From: an uncultured Clostridia bacterium
GTDB taxonomy: Bacteria > Bacillota > Clostridia > Christensenellales > Borkfalkiaceae
Length of the DNA stretch: 64,000 nucleotides
Assembly (NCBI GenBank): GCA_944362555.1
Contig: CALVTL010000003.1
Coordinates: 1 to 64,000 of the forward strand
Direction: 5' to 3'
Position numbers and translations under genes: made by a program. Under the pieces are notes generated by a model. It saw nothing but the letters and a program-made list of their open reading frames with translations. It was not told the origin of the DNA and made no database searches. Below, piece after piece: positions 47,276 through 55,810 of the stretch (positions are counted from its first letter, which is position 1; the number at the start of each line of letters is the position of its first letter).

Positions 47276-48766
47276 CTATTTTTTGGGTTTCATCGTGGGG
47301 AAGAGCAGCACGTCGCGGATGCTCGCGCTGTCCGTGAGCAGCATGACGAGGCGGTCCACCCCCATGCCCAGCCCCCCCGTGGGCGGCATTCCGTATTCGA
47401 GGGCGTTCAAAAAGTCCTCGTCCACCTCGGCATTCGCACCCTGCGCGCGCTTTGCCGCCGCCTGCGCCTCCATGCGGGCGCGCTGGTCGATGGGGTCGTT
47501 GAGCTCGGAGAAGGCGTTGCCCATCTCCATGCCGCTGATGAAGTACTCGAACCGCTCGGTCATGGAGGGGTCCTCCGGCTTGCGCTTGGCGAGCGGGCTG
47601 ATCTCCACGGGATAGTCGTAGATGAAGGTGGGCTGGATGAGCTTGTCCTCCACGAAGGCGTCGAAGAACGCCGAGAGGATGTGCCCCTTGGTGTCCTTTC
47701 CCTTTTCCGGCTCCACGCCATGCTCCTTGGCGGCGGCGCGCGCCTCCTCGTCGGAGGCGATGGCGGAAAAGTCCACGCCCGAATGCTTCTTCACCGCCTC
47801 CGTCATCGTGAGGCGCTCCCACTTGGAGAGGTCGATGACGTTGCCGCGGAAGGGCACCTGCAGCGTGCCGCACACCCTTTCGGCGACGTGCTTGTAGAGC
47901 CCCTCGATAAAGTCCATCATGTAGCGGTAATCGACGAACGCCTGATACATTTCGATGGTGGTGAACTCGGGATTGTGCGAGGAATCCATGCCCTCGTTGC
48001 GGAAGATGCGCCCCACCTCGTACACCTTTTCGTAGCCGCCCACGATGAGGCGCTTTAAATAGAGCTCCGTTTCGATGCGGAGGTACATATCGAGGTCGAG
48101 GGCGTTGTGATGCGTCTTGAAGGGACGGGCGTCCGCGCCGATCTCCAGCGTGAGCAGGACGGGCGTCTCCACCTCCATATAGCCGTTGCCGTCGAGATAG
48201 GCGCGGATCTCGCGCAGAATGGCGGCGCGGCGGCGGAAGGTCTCCTTGACGTCCGCGTTCATGATGAGGTCGACGTGGCGGAGGCGGTACTTCATGTCCA
48301 CGTTCTGCAGCCCGTTGTACTTTTCGGGCAGCGGCAGCAGCGATTTGGTGAGCATCTCAAGATGGGTGACGTGGATGCTCACTTCCCCCGTCTGCGTCTT
48401 GAAGACGGTGCCCCTGACGCCCACGATGTCGCCGATGTCGAAGTCCTTTTTGTAGGAGGCGTACACGTCCTCGCCCACATCCTGACGGGTGACATAGATC
48501 TGGATGTCGCCCGCGCCGTCGCGGATGTGCGAGAAGGACGCCTTGCCCATCACGCGGCGGGAGATGAGCCTGCCCGCGACAGAGACTTCCTTGCCCTCGA
48601 ACGCGGCAAAATCCCCCTTCACCTGCGCGGAACGGGCGGTGACGGGGTAGTTGGTCTTGACGTAAGGGTCGTTGCCCTCCGCAACAAGTTTTTGCAGTTT
48701 TTCGCGGCGGATGCGCGCCTGCTCGATGAGTTCGGCGCCCTCTGCCCTTGTTTCGTTCTCTTGCAT
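47276..48766 (-). CDS. lysS: Lysyl-tRNA synthetase, class II
   Basis: 496 residues, normal length. N-terminal OB-fold (VSVAGRLISRRVMGKASF), class II motif 2 VGRIFRNEGMDSSHNPEFT and motif 3 GLGMGVDRLVML are visible. It follows greA by 4 bp, as in Bacillus greA-related operons, and is probably coupled to it. The ribosome site is weak (AAGA). Confidence 0.96.
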   Translation of the reverse strand: MQENETRAEGAELIEQARIRREKLQKLVAEGNDPYVKTNYPVTARSAQVKGDFAAFEGKEVSVAGRLISRRVMGKASFSHIRDGAGDIQIYVTRQDVGEDVYASYKKDFDIGDIVGVRGTVFKTQTGEVSIHVTHLEMLTKSLLPLPEKYNGLQNVDMKYRLRHVDLIMNADVKETFRRRAAILREIRAYLDGNGYMEVETPVLLTLEIGADARPFKTHHNALDLDMYLRIETELYLKRLIVGGYEKVYEVGRIFRNEGMDSSHNPEFTTIEMYQAFVDYRYMMDFIEGLYKHVAERVCGTLQVPFRGNVIDLSKWERLTMTEAVKKHSGVDFSAIASDEEARAAAKEHGVEPEKGKDTKGHILSAFFDAFVEDKLIQPTFIYDYPVEISPLAKRKPEDPSMTERFEYFISGMEMGNAFSELNDPIDQRARMEAQAAAKRAQGANAEVDEDFLNALEYGMPPTGGLGMGVDRLVMLLTDSASIRDVLLFPTMKPKK

Positions 48767-48770
48767 AGCG

Positions 48771-49235
48771 TCAGTTTATCTTCTTGATCTTGAGTTTATA
48801 CTCGCCGTTGGGCGCCTGGACGGTGACCACGTCCCCCACCTTCCTGCCCATGAGCGCCGCGCCCACGGGGGACTCGTTGGAGATGATGTTCTTCATGGGG
48901 TCGGCTTCCGTCGTGCCCATGATGGTGTACTCGACGTCCTCGTCGAAGTCCTCGTCGTGAACGGTCACGACCGAGCCGAAGTGCACGGCGGAGTTGTCTG
49001 CGCTCTCGCCGACGATGCGCGCGTTCTTGATCTGGAAGTCGAGCTCCTCGATGGCGAGCTCGTTCGCCGCCTGCTCGTTGCGCGCCGCGTCGTACTCGGC
49101 ATTCTCCGAAAGATCGCCGTGGCTGCGCGCCTCGGCGATGCGCTGCACGATCTCCGCACGCTTATCCTTGCGCAGATACTCGAGCTTTTTGACCGCCTCA
49201 TCATACCCCTGCTGGGTCATGAGAAATTCTGCCAT
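48771..49235 (-). CDS. greA: Transcription elongation factor GreA
   Basis: 154 residues. N-terminal coiled coil (MAEFLMTQQGYDEAVKKLE and the EARSHGDLSENAEYDAA hairpin tip with acidic residues) and a C-terminal FKBP-like domain (SPVGAALMGRKVGDVV). It rescues backtracked RNA polymerase. First gene of greA-lysS, with a consensus promoter and a long structured leader. Confidence 0.96.
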   Translation of the reverse strand: MAEFLMTQQGYDEAVKKLEYLRKDKRAEIVQRIAEARSHGDLSENAEYDAARNEQAANELAIEELDFQIKNARIVGESADNSAVHFGSVVTVHDEDFDEDVEYTIMGTTEADPMKNIISNESPVGAALMGRKVGDVVTVQAPNGEYKLKIKKIN

Positions 49236-49398
49236 GTTTTCTTACCCTCTCTTCCTTCGGGCATTTGCCCGAAAAATTCAAAAATCGACCCCCGCAGCAG
49301 CGCGGGAGCCCCCGAAAGACGACCGTGACTTCCGCAAAATGCGGAAATCACGGAGCTTTCACTTTCTTTATTATACGTTGTCCGCGGCAATTTGTCAA
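49236..49398 (-). promoter_or_regulatory. greA promoter and structured 5' leader
   Basis: Minus strand perfect TTGACA (49393-49398), 17 bp, perfect TATAAT (49370-49375). A leader of about 128 nt contains three successive hairpins: CCGTGA-TTTCCGCA/TGCGGAA-TCACGG, then CCCGC/GCGGG followed by GATTTTTGAATTTTT, then CGGGCAAATGCCCG before AAGGAAGAGAGGG. The middle one looks like an attenuator. No T-box ACC motif. Confidence 0.65.
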
Positions 49399-49413
49399 CC
49401 GCTTTGCCCGTTT

Positions 49414-50592
49414 TTACACATTTTTCCCCAACTTTTCAACAAAGCGGGAGATGCGGCGCACCGCCTCTTTGAGCTCGTCCATGCCCGTCGCGTACGAACA
49501 ACGGACGTGCTCCCCGCCGCACGCGCCGAAGGCGCTGCCCGGCACGACGGCGACCTGCTCCTCCATGAGCAGCCGCTCGGCGAACTGCTCGCCCGTGAGC
49601 CCGGTCGCCTTCACGGACGGGAACACATAGAACGCCCCGCGCGGCTCGAAGCAGGTGAGCCCCATTTGGTTGAACGCGCCGACCAGAAAGCGCCGCCGCC
49701 TGTCGTACTCCGTACGCATGGCGGAAACGGCGGCAAAGTCGTCCGCGAACCCGCCCGAGAGCGCCGCGACGGCGGCGTGCTGCGCGGTGCGGGGGGCGCA
49801 GAGCATGGTGTACTGATGTACTTTGAGCATGGCGGAGCCGAGCGGCTCGGGCGCGCACGCATAGCCGATGCGCCAGCCCGTCATGGCGAACGCCTTGGAA
49901 AAGCCGGACAACAGCACGGTGCGCTCCCGCATCCCGGGAAGGGCGGCGACGGAGCAGTGCCGTCCGCCGTAGGTGAGTTCTGCGTAGATCTCGTCGGAGA
50001 TGACGAGCAGATCGTGCTTTTGGATGACGGGGAGGATGGCTTCGAGCTGCGCCTTCGTCATGATGCCGCCCGTCGGGTTGTTGGGATAGGCAATGATGAC
50101 CGACTTCGTCCTGGGCGTGATCGCCTCCTCAAGGGCGGAAGGCGTCAGGATAAACCCCTCCTCCGCGCGGCAGCGCACGGAGACGGGCACCCCGCCGCAC
50201 AGCGACACGATGGGCGCATAGGAGACATAGGCGGGGTCGGGGATGAGCACCTCGTCCCCCTCCTCGCAGGTGGTGCGCAGGGCGAGGTCGATGCCCTCGC
50301 TCGCCCCCACCGTGACGATGATCTCGTCGGGGGAATAGTGCGCCGCAAAGCGCTCCGCAAGATAGCGGGAGATGAGCTCGCGCAGCTCCTTCAGCCCGCG
50401 GTTGCCCGTATACGAGGTGTAGCCGCGCTGCAGCGAGCGGATGCCCGCCGAGCGGATGTCCCACGGGGTGACAAAGTCGGGTTCGCCCACGCCGAGGGAG
50501 ATGGCGTCGGGCAGCGTCTCGACGATGTCGAAGTACTTTCTGATGCCGCTGGGCTTCAATGCCCGCGCGCGCTGCGTCAAAAAATCCCTCAT
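49414..50592 (-). CDS. Class I aminotransferase, AlaT/YugH-like
   Basis: 392 residues. PLP-Lys in LSGFSKAFAMTGWRIGY, YPNNPTGG and ISDEIYAEL motifs; N-terminus ISLGVGEPDFVTPWDI. It overlaps the upstream Lrp/AsnC regulator by four bases (ATGA), the arrangement of Bacillus alaR-alaT (yugG-yugH), where the regulator activates alanine synthesis. The same role here is inferred from this pairing. Confidence 0.88.
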   Translation of the reverse strand: MRDFLTQRARALKPSGIRKYFDIVETLPDAISLGVGEPDFVTPWDIRSAGIRSLQRGYTSYTGNRGLKELRELISRYLAERFAAHYSPDEIIVTVGASEGIDLALRTTCEEGDEVLIPDPAYVSYAPIVSLCGGVPVSVRCRAEEGFILTPSALEEAITPRTKSVIIAYPNNPTGGIMTKAQLEAILPVIQKHDLLVISDEIYAELTYGGRHCSVAALPGMRERTVLLSGFSKAFAMTGWRIGYACAPEPLGSAMLKVHQYTMLCAPRTAQHAAVAALSGGFADDFAAVSAMRTEYDRRRRFLVGAFNQMGLTCFEPRGAFYVFPSVKATGLTGEQFAERLLMEEQVAVVPGSAFGACGGEHVRCSYATGMDELKEAVRRISRFVEKLGKNV

Positions 50593-51080
50593 GCCTGAAC
50601 GGAGAGCCTCCGCTGTTTGTCGCGTTTTGCGGTGAGCGCTCCCTCGATCTTGTACTTTTTGAGAATAAAGTGCGTCGCGGTGGAGAGGACGCAGTCGAAC
50701 GTCGAAATGCACTCCGAAACGAAGCGCGAGACCGATTTTATAGACCCCGCCTCCACGATGACGAGCAGGTCGTACGCGCCGCTCATGAGATAGAGCGTCT
50801 TGACCTCCTCGTGCGAGGCGATCTCCTCCGCCACGCCGTCAAATCCCGAGCCGCTGCGCGGGGCGATCTTCACCTCGATGAGCGCCTCCACGCACTCGTC
50901 CTCCTCCTCGTCGAGGTTGGCGATGGCGGTGTATTTGACGATAGTGCCGCGCTTCTCCATTGCGCGGACGGCGGCGGCGACGGACGCCTCCTCCTCGCCC
51001 AGCATGAGGGCGATCTGTCCGATGTCCGTGCGGCTGTCCTCCTCCAGAATGCCGAGGATCTCCCGCTCCAATTTGTTCAT
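50589..51080 (-). CDS. Lrp/AsnC-family regulator, AlaR-like
   Basis: 163 residues. An N-terminal winged HTH (LEREILGILEEDSRTDIGQIA) and a C-terminal RAM/ACT domain (VKTLYLMSGAYDLLVIVE). GGAGG lies eight bases before the ATG. It is followed by the aminotransferase it probably controls. It is a DNA-binding, amino-acid-sensing regulator; the effector is unknown. Confidence 0.9.
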   Translation of the reverse strand: MNKLEREILGILEEDSRTDIGQIALMLGEEEASVAAAVRAMEKRGTIVKYTAIANLDEEEDECVEALIEVKIAPRSGSGFDGVAEEIASHEEVKTLYLMSGAYDLLVIVEAGSIKSVSRFVSECISTFDCVLSTATHFILKKYKIEGALTAKRDKQRRLSVQA

Positions 51081-51189
51081 GCGTCCACCTCCGTTCGGTG
51101 CGAAGTTTTTTGAGTGCCGCCCCCTTTTCCGTGCGGAATGGCGGAACAGCCCTTCTTTCGGGCTTCCTTGCAGACGCCCGATTTTGTTT

Positions 51190-51219
51190 ATTATACCCCA
51201 CCCGACCCCTTCAAGTCAA
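51190..51219 (-). promoter_or_regulatory. Promoter of the Lrp-aminotransferase pair
   Basis: Minus strand TTGACT (51214-51219), 18 bp, TATAAT (51190-51195). The leader is about 100 nt. Confidence 0.6.
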
Positions 51220-51225
51220 ATTATA

Positions 51226-51254
51226 TTTGCTTTTTTCGGAAAAATTCGTATAAT
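51226..51254 (+). promoter_or_regulatory. Promoter giving a predicted leaderless mRNA
   Basis: TTTGCT (51226-51231), 17 bp, TATAAT (51249-51254), then AGAAGT and the ATG at 51261. Confidence 0.55.
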
Positions 51255-51260
51255 AGAAGT

Positions 51261-51518
51261 ATGTTCCGCATCTGGGGTAAAGTTTTAAAAGACGGGCACA
51301 TCCTCCGTCAGACCACTTTGGAGCGCGAGGAGAAGTTCTCCTACGCGCGCTTTTTCGACTATCTCACCGAGATCTGCGACGCGCTCGACGTGCCCACGCC
51401 CGTCCTGCTCAAACCGCATATCTTCAACTATGCGAAGTTCAATCACGTTGCCTTCCGCCCCTCCGACTTCTTGGAGGACGTCCCCTTCGACAGGCTGGTG
51501 TTGGAGAATATCCTATAG
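51261..51518 (+). CDS. Small conserved protein of unknown function
   Basis: 85 residues (MFRIWGKVLKDGHILRQTT...), no TM or known motif. I recall similar small proteins (beginning MRLWGKI.K..H) across Clostridia, without known function. The ATG lies exactly six bases after a TATAAT, so translation is predicted from a leaderless mRNA. A hairpin with no T-run follows the stop (51525-51556). Confidence 0.75.
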   Translation: MFRIWGKVLKDGHILRQTTLEREEKFSYARFFDYLTEICDALDVPTPVLLKPHIFNYAKFNHVAFRPSDFLEDVPFDRLVLENIL

Positions 51519-52225
51519 GTTCACGAAATTCTTTTTGAACTGACAAAAAGAATTTCCGTGAGGGGAGGAAAAACCCAACGTTCGCTTCGCTCTGCGTTCG
51601 GTTTTTCCCGCCGATGGGATTTCGCAACAATTATAGCTCCCATCGGCTCCTTTTTCCGCAAAAGCGCAAGTATGCGCAAATGTGGGGCGCTGGCGGAAGG
51701 AAACCTTCCTTGCGCGAGTAATCATAGGGAGTCCACGAATTTTCTCGCGCAAAGGCGCGACAAAATTCCGTGAGAAAGAGAAAACACCGCCGCGACTTTG
51801 GCTGCGGCTCGTTTTCTCTCTGCGGGCGCGCCCCGGGGCTTAACATTCTATCGTGCCCGCATTCACTCTTTCCCCATAAGCTGCGTGAGCAGCAAATAGG
51901 GGCGCAAAAGGGAAGAAGGATTCCAAAATTTTTAGAATAAAAATTTTGGAAAGAGGAGCCGCAACGGAGAAAATTTTTATTTTTGGTTTGCCAAAAATAA
52001 AATAAAACGCAGTTTGCGGCGACGAAGTGATGCCTTTTGCCACATCATTATAGCTCATCGCCAAAATGTTTTCTTTAGAAAAGATTTTGGCGAAAGAGGA
52101 GCGGCAGGCGTAAAAGGCGCGGCATTCGGCTGTGCCGAATGCACGCAAAACGCGCCTCGCCGCGACGCGAGTACCGCTGCGGAAAGGTGCGACTTTCCTT
52201 GCGGCGTAATTTTAGCCCCCATCCT
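51519..52225 (+). repeat. Array of about four diverged palindromic units
   Basis: There is no gene here. Units of roughly 130-190 bp share an order: a perfect or near-perfect opening hairpin (GAAATTCTTTTTG/CAAAAAGAATTTC at 51525-51556; TTCCAAAATTTTT/AAAAATTTTGGAA at 51921-51951; CGCCAAAAT/ATTTTGGCG at 52059-52092), then a GAGGAG-like phrase, one or two inner hairpins, and an ending like ACATTATAGCTC. The units differ in stem sequence but keep pairing. Confidence 0.6.
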
Positions 52226-52241
52226 TGCCCTCCCTGTGAAA

Positions 52242-52422
52242 ATCCCACAAAAATACTGCGTCTTTTTGCGGGAGCCCTGTTCGGGAGGGTGCCGAGCGAA
52301 GCGAGGCGGGAGGGTTGTAAGGTCAGGTGATGTGCGGGCACGACAACCCTTCCGTCTTGCCTTCGGCAATCCACCTCCCCTTAAATAGGGCTCCCACAAA
52401 AATTTTTAAATTTTTGTGGGAT
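52242..52422 (+). repeat. 181-bp MITE-like element with 13-bp terminal inverted repeats
   Basis: The ends are ATCCCACAAAAAT (52242-52254) and its exact complement (52410-52422). A second nested inverted pair (52263-52278 with 52387-52402) matches at 15 of 16 positions, and an inner GGAGGGTTGT / ACAACCCTTCC pair lies between. No reading frame, and no obvious target-site duplication. Confidence 0.6.
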
Positions 52423-52465
52423 AGACGCAGGGGAGGCGAGAGAGAAGGATGGCTTCCCCTTGGGG

Positions 52466-52690
52466 GGTGAGGCGCGCGTTATGCGCATCACCACGGTGTG
52501 GTGTGCGCGCACGGCGAACTGAGGTTTTTGCCATTGCGGGCAAAAACCGTGACCGCCGGCGGCGTCGCTCCTTGCGCCGCCGAGACGACTCCGCCGAAGG
52601 GACTGATGAGGGGGACGGCAAAGGAACAGTCGCTCTGCTTGACCCCTCATCCGTCACTTCGTGACACCTTCCCCCGAGGGGGAAGGCATT
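52466..52690 (+). repeat. Second copy of the three-hairpin repeat plus a CTCATCCGTC unit
   Basis: 52466-52583 matches 31133-31252 on the other strand, with compensating changes in the stems (GCGCAtCACCAC / GTGGTGTGCGC here). 52640-52690 is one CTCATCCGTCAC...CCTTCCCCC unit, the family of the 31.6-kb tandem repeat. Confidence 0.6.
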
Positions 52691-52767
52691 CGTGCCGCGC
52701 CGAAGTACAAACAAACCGCAAGCCTTGCCGCAACATTTTCCCCGACAAACTGGCGGAAAAGGCGGGC

Positions 52768-52831
52768 ACCATGTCTGCGACCGCGCGGAAAAACATCCGT
52801 CGGGCGGCACCATGTCCGCGGCTACGGGCGG
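52768..52831 (+). repeat. Two ACCATGTC-type short repeats
   Basis: GCACCATGTCTGCGACCG and GCACCATGTCCGCGGC are members of the dispersed family best seen at 59385-59660. Confidence 0.5.
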
Positions 52832-52873
52832 CAACCATGCGCCGCCCGCGCGCCCATCGTTGAGCAATTTAAC

Positions 52874-52939
52874 AATGTCATAGAATATTATGACATTATC
52901 TTGAAAACAGTTGCTTTTTCGCGCAGAAGAGGATATAAT
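52874..52939 (+). promoter_or_regulatory. GT2 gene promoter with upstream operator-like inverted repeat
   Basis: TTGCTT (52911-52916), 17 bp, TATAAT (52934-52939). A perfect inverted repeat AATGTCATA-N6-TATGACATT lies at 52874-52897, centred about 60 bp before the predicted start, a usual place for an activator site. Confidence 0.6.
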
Positions 52940-52971
52940 AGAGAGGCAATCGTGTTAAGGAGTTTGCGCCC

Positions 52972-54339
52972 ATGTCGATGTACGAAGCCTTCCTCATCGC
53001 CTATATCGTCGTATCCGCCGTCGCGTTCCTTGCGTATATTCCGAGACTGACGGGGTTCTTTTACGCCTTTCAAAAGCCGCCCTACAAGCAGGCGGAACAG
53101 CGGCGCAGGATCGCCCTCGTCGTGCCCGCCCGCAACGAGAGCAAGGTCATCGGCGATTTGTTCGCCTCCATCGCGCGGCAGGACTATGACGGGGAGTTCA
53201 CCGTCAACGTCATCGTGAAAGATCGGAACGACCCCACCGTCGCCATGGCGCTGGCGGCGGGCGCGAAGGTATACGTCGTTCCCGACCAGAGCTGCAAAGG
53301 GGACGCGCTGGACGGCTACTTCAAGGCGCTCGCCCCGGAGGAATTTGAGAGCTACGACGCCTTCGTCATCGTGGATGCGGACGGCGTGCTCTCCCCCGCC
53401 TATGTGCGCGAGCTCAACAACGCGCTCGAACTCGACTACGACATCTACATCACCCGCAAATACATGAAGAACGGGCTGGGCGACCGCTCCAAGCGCACCA
53501 TCTTTTCCAACAACGCCGCCCTCACCTGGGCGATGCTGGACGACCTCGGAAACCGCTACCGCACCGCGAAGGACATCCCCGTCACCATGTGCGGACAGGG
53601 CATGATGATCCGCCGCGAGCTCATCCGGAAATTGGGCGGCTGGCCCTACCGCTCCATGACGGAGGACCACGAATTGCAGATGGAGAGCGTACTCATGGGG
53701 TATAAGTCCATGTACTGGCCGTATGCCGTGCTCTACACCGAGGAGGCGCCCAGCCACCGCGACAACTACTACCGCAGGATGCGCTGGCTGACGGGGCACA
53801 TCCAGAGCGACGAAAAGTACCGCAAGCGCATCCGCGAACAGGCGAAGGCGCGCGGCGGCAAGATGACTTTGGCGGAAAAGGACTGCCTCTACGGGCTCGT
53901 CCCGCTCGCCCTGTTCGCCGCGGGGACCATCGTCACCATCGGCGCGGGCGTCGTGCTCTCCATCGGCTACGCGTTCGGCGGCGAAGGGCGGCTGATGCTC
54001 GACAGCATCTTCTATCTCATCGTCGTCCCCTTCGGCGTGTTGTACATCCTGCTGCTGCTCTACAACATCCTCGCCATGTGGGCGAGCAAGGAGGCGTTCG
54101 CCATGCTCTCCAAGGGGGAGAAGGCGAGGACGCTCCTCTTCGCCCCCTTCCATCTGCTGGAATATATCCCCATCTATATCGTGAGTTTTTTCCGCCTGAA
54201 AAAGAAGGCGCGCCTCACCTGGGAGGAGAGCGAACGGCAGAGCTACCGCGGCGCCGCCGAGCACGCCGAGGACGCCTACCGCAAGACGGAGGCGGCGGAA
54301 ACGGAACGCGCCGCGCAGTCCGAGGACAAGAGATCGTAA
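52972..54339 (+). CDS. Membrane glycosyltransferase, family 2
   Basis: 455 residues. One N-terminal TM helix, then a GT-A domain with VVPARNES, the DxD in IVDADG, the STEDHELQ-type acceptor motif (TEDHELQ) and the R-x-x-RW motif (RRMRW), then three C-terminal TM helices and an acidic tail. This is the architecture of processive polysaccharide synthases (cellulose, hyaluronan or poly-GlcNAc like); the product is unknown. AAGGAG lies nine bases before the ATG. Monocistronic, with a strong terminator at 54413. Confidence 0.9.
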   Translation: MSMYEAFLIAYIVVSAVAFLAYIPRLTGFFYAFQKPPYKQAEQRRRIALVVPARNESKVIGDLFASIARQDYDGEFTVNVIVKDRNDPTVAMALAAGAKVYVVPDQSCKGDALDGYFKALAPEEFESYDAFVIVDADGVLSPAYVRELNNALELDYDIYITRKYMKNGLGDRSKRTIFSNNAALTWAMLDDLGNRYRTAKDIPVTMCGQGMMIRRELIRKLGGWPYRSMTEDHELQMESVLMGYKSMYWPYAVLYTEEAPSHRDNYYRRMRWLTGHIQSDEKYRKRIREQAKARGGKMTLAEKDCLYGLVPLALFAAGTIVTIGAGVVLSIGYAFGGEGRLMLDSIFYLIVVPFGVLYILLLLYNILAMWASKEAFAMLSKGEKARTLLFAPFHLLEYIPIYIVSFFRLKKKARLTWEESERQSYRGAAEHAEDAYRKTEAAETERAAQSEDKRS

Positions 54340-54412
54340 GAACGTATCCGAAAACCGTGCACACGAATCTACGACGCAGCGCTATCCCGCAACGACCGCG
54401 CGCCCGAATGCT

Positions 54413-54450
54413 GCGCGCCCGAGGCAGATGCCTCGGGCGCGCGATTTTTT
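54413..54450 (+). terminator. GT2 gene terminator
   Basis: A perfect 14-bp stem GCGCGCCCGAGGCA with its complement, 2-nt loop, then GATTTTTT. Confidence 0.88.
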
Positions 54451-54461
54451 ATGCGTTTACG

Positions 54462-55352
54462 TTATTTGTTCCCTTCCGCCTCGTTCGCCCCCTCTGCCTC
54501 GTTCGCCCTCTCTGCGCCTTCCGCCCCGCTCGCCTGCGGGCGGGAGCTCGTTCTGCGGTCGGGAAGATATTCGAGCGGGATGCCGTATTCCCTTTCATAG
54601 CATTCGCGCCACGCCGTCTCCGCACGGGCGCGCATATCGGCAAGGCGCGCCGTTCTCGGAAGGCGCTCGTCCGCGTACATGGCGGGCAGAATGTGCACGC
54701 GCAGGCGGCGCAGTCTGCCGCGCTTGTCCTTGCGGAAGGTGAAAAAGACGGGCAGGACGGGCACTTTATATTTGATGGCGTAGTAGAACGCGCCGTCCTT
54801 CATGGGGCGGGGCTTTTGGTAGTTCACCCACATCGCCTGCTCCGCATAGAAGTGGACGATCTTCCCCTCCCGAAGGCGGGCGTCCATCTCGTGCATGAGG
54901 TTTTTCATCGCCGCGAGATTGGGGCTGAACGGCCACAGCCCCGCGTGCCGCATGAACCAGCCGCCCGCGCCCGTCTTGTTGTTCCACGGCGCCATCGTGT
55001 AAAACCCGCGGAACTGCCCGATGGCAGCCCGCGCAAAGAGGGTATCGAGAAAGGAGATGTGATTGGTGACGCAGATCGCGCCCTGTTTTTTAAGCGCGCG
55101 CAGGTGCTCCTTGCCGACGACGCGGCAGCCGTAGACGACCTTCAAAAAGAGGGGCGCAACGAGCTGCAGAACACAGCGGATCGCCCCCGTGCAAAAGGCG
55201 TCAAATCCCCTTTGACGGTAGCAGAACGTGCCGTCGGGGATGGTGTACTTCCCGAAGGGGATATAGTCGAAATCAAAGCGCCGATAGCCCTCGAGCGCCG
55301 CCTGGATGCCCTCGCGCTTTTCTTGCTTTGTGCGCGGTTTTTTGTTGCCCAT
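54462..55352 (-). CDS. PlsC-like 1-acylglycerol-3-phosphate acyltransferase
   Basis: 296 residues. The acyltransferase motif I NHISFLD (NHx4D) and a hydrophobic N-terminal segment are visible. The usual EGTR motif is replaced by YAEQAMW, so the substrate may differ from lysophosphatidate. The C-terminus is a low-complexity Ala/Glu/Asn/Gly tail. It has a near-consensus promoter, and the ATG lies six bases after the -10 box, predicting a leaderless mRNA. Confidence 0.83.
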   Translation of the reverse strand: MGNKKPRTKQEKREGIQAALEGYRRFDFDYIPFGKYTIPDGTFCYRQRGFDAFCTGAIRCVLQLVAPLFLKVVYGCRVVGKEHLRALKKQGAICVTNHISFLDTLFARAAIGQFRGFYTMAPWNNKTGAGGWFMRHAGLWPFSPNLAAMKNLMHEMDARLREGKIVHFYAEQAMWVNYQKPRPMKDGAFYYAIKYKVPVLPVFFTFRKDKRGRLRRLRVHILPAMYADERLPRTARLADMRARAETAWRECYEREYGIPLEYLPDRRTSSRPQASGAEGAERANEAEGANEAEGNK

Positions 55353-55358
55353 GCCTCT

Positions 55359-55387
55359 ATTGTAGCCGATTTTCGCCGCGCCGTCAA
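55359..55387 (-). promoter_or_regulatory. plsC-like gene promoter, leaderless geometry
   Basis: Minus strand TTGACG (55382-55387), 17 bp, TACAAT (55359-55364), then AGAGGC and the ATG. Confidence 0.7.
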
Positions 55388-55471
55388 GCGCTTGCCCCGA
55401 AAATTTTGGTAAGTGTAGAACATTGACAAAACCGCGCCGCGCGGGGAGCGCCCCCGCTCTTTGTTGCTCTT

Positions 55472-55810
55472 CCGAGGAGATCCCTCACATACAAGGGCGC
55501 GCTTTTTTCATAGCGCGCCCTTGTGGTTCGGGATGACGAAGGAAAAAAACTCCCTTGCAGCCTCCCGCAGGGAGGCGCGTGAGGAGGAGGCTTCGCCTTG
55601 GGGAGAAGCTCCGCCGAAGGCGGTGATGAGGGGGAAAGAAAATGACCTGTTTCCCCGTCCCCATCCGTCAATTTGCGCTCCTCCCGTCACGGTCCCGGCG
55701 GCGCAAAAGGGAGGCTGGGACGCTGCGTTCGGCGGCTACCATGTCCGAGGCGACACGAAAGCTCCGCTCATCCGTTGATACCATGTACGGCAGGTGCGGC
55801 GTAGAGGTTG
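55472..55810 (+). repeat. Intergenic repeat block: hairpin element plus ACCATGT units
   Basis: 55472-55550 is a GAGGAGATCCCTCACA / GGTTCGGGATGACG element whose central stem (ACAAGGGCGCGCT... complement) matches in layout those at 59190-59345. A GGAGAAGCTCCGCCGAAGG phrase follows. At 55739-55795 are two ACCATGT units running into the end of the SSB gene. Confidence 0.6.

Noticed and set aside
49236..49363. T-box riboswitch in the greA-lysS leader
   Set aside because: No T-box sequence (AGGGTGG.ACCGCG-like) and no specifier-loop layout could be found.
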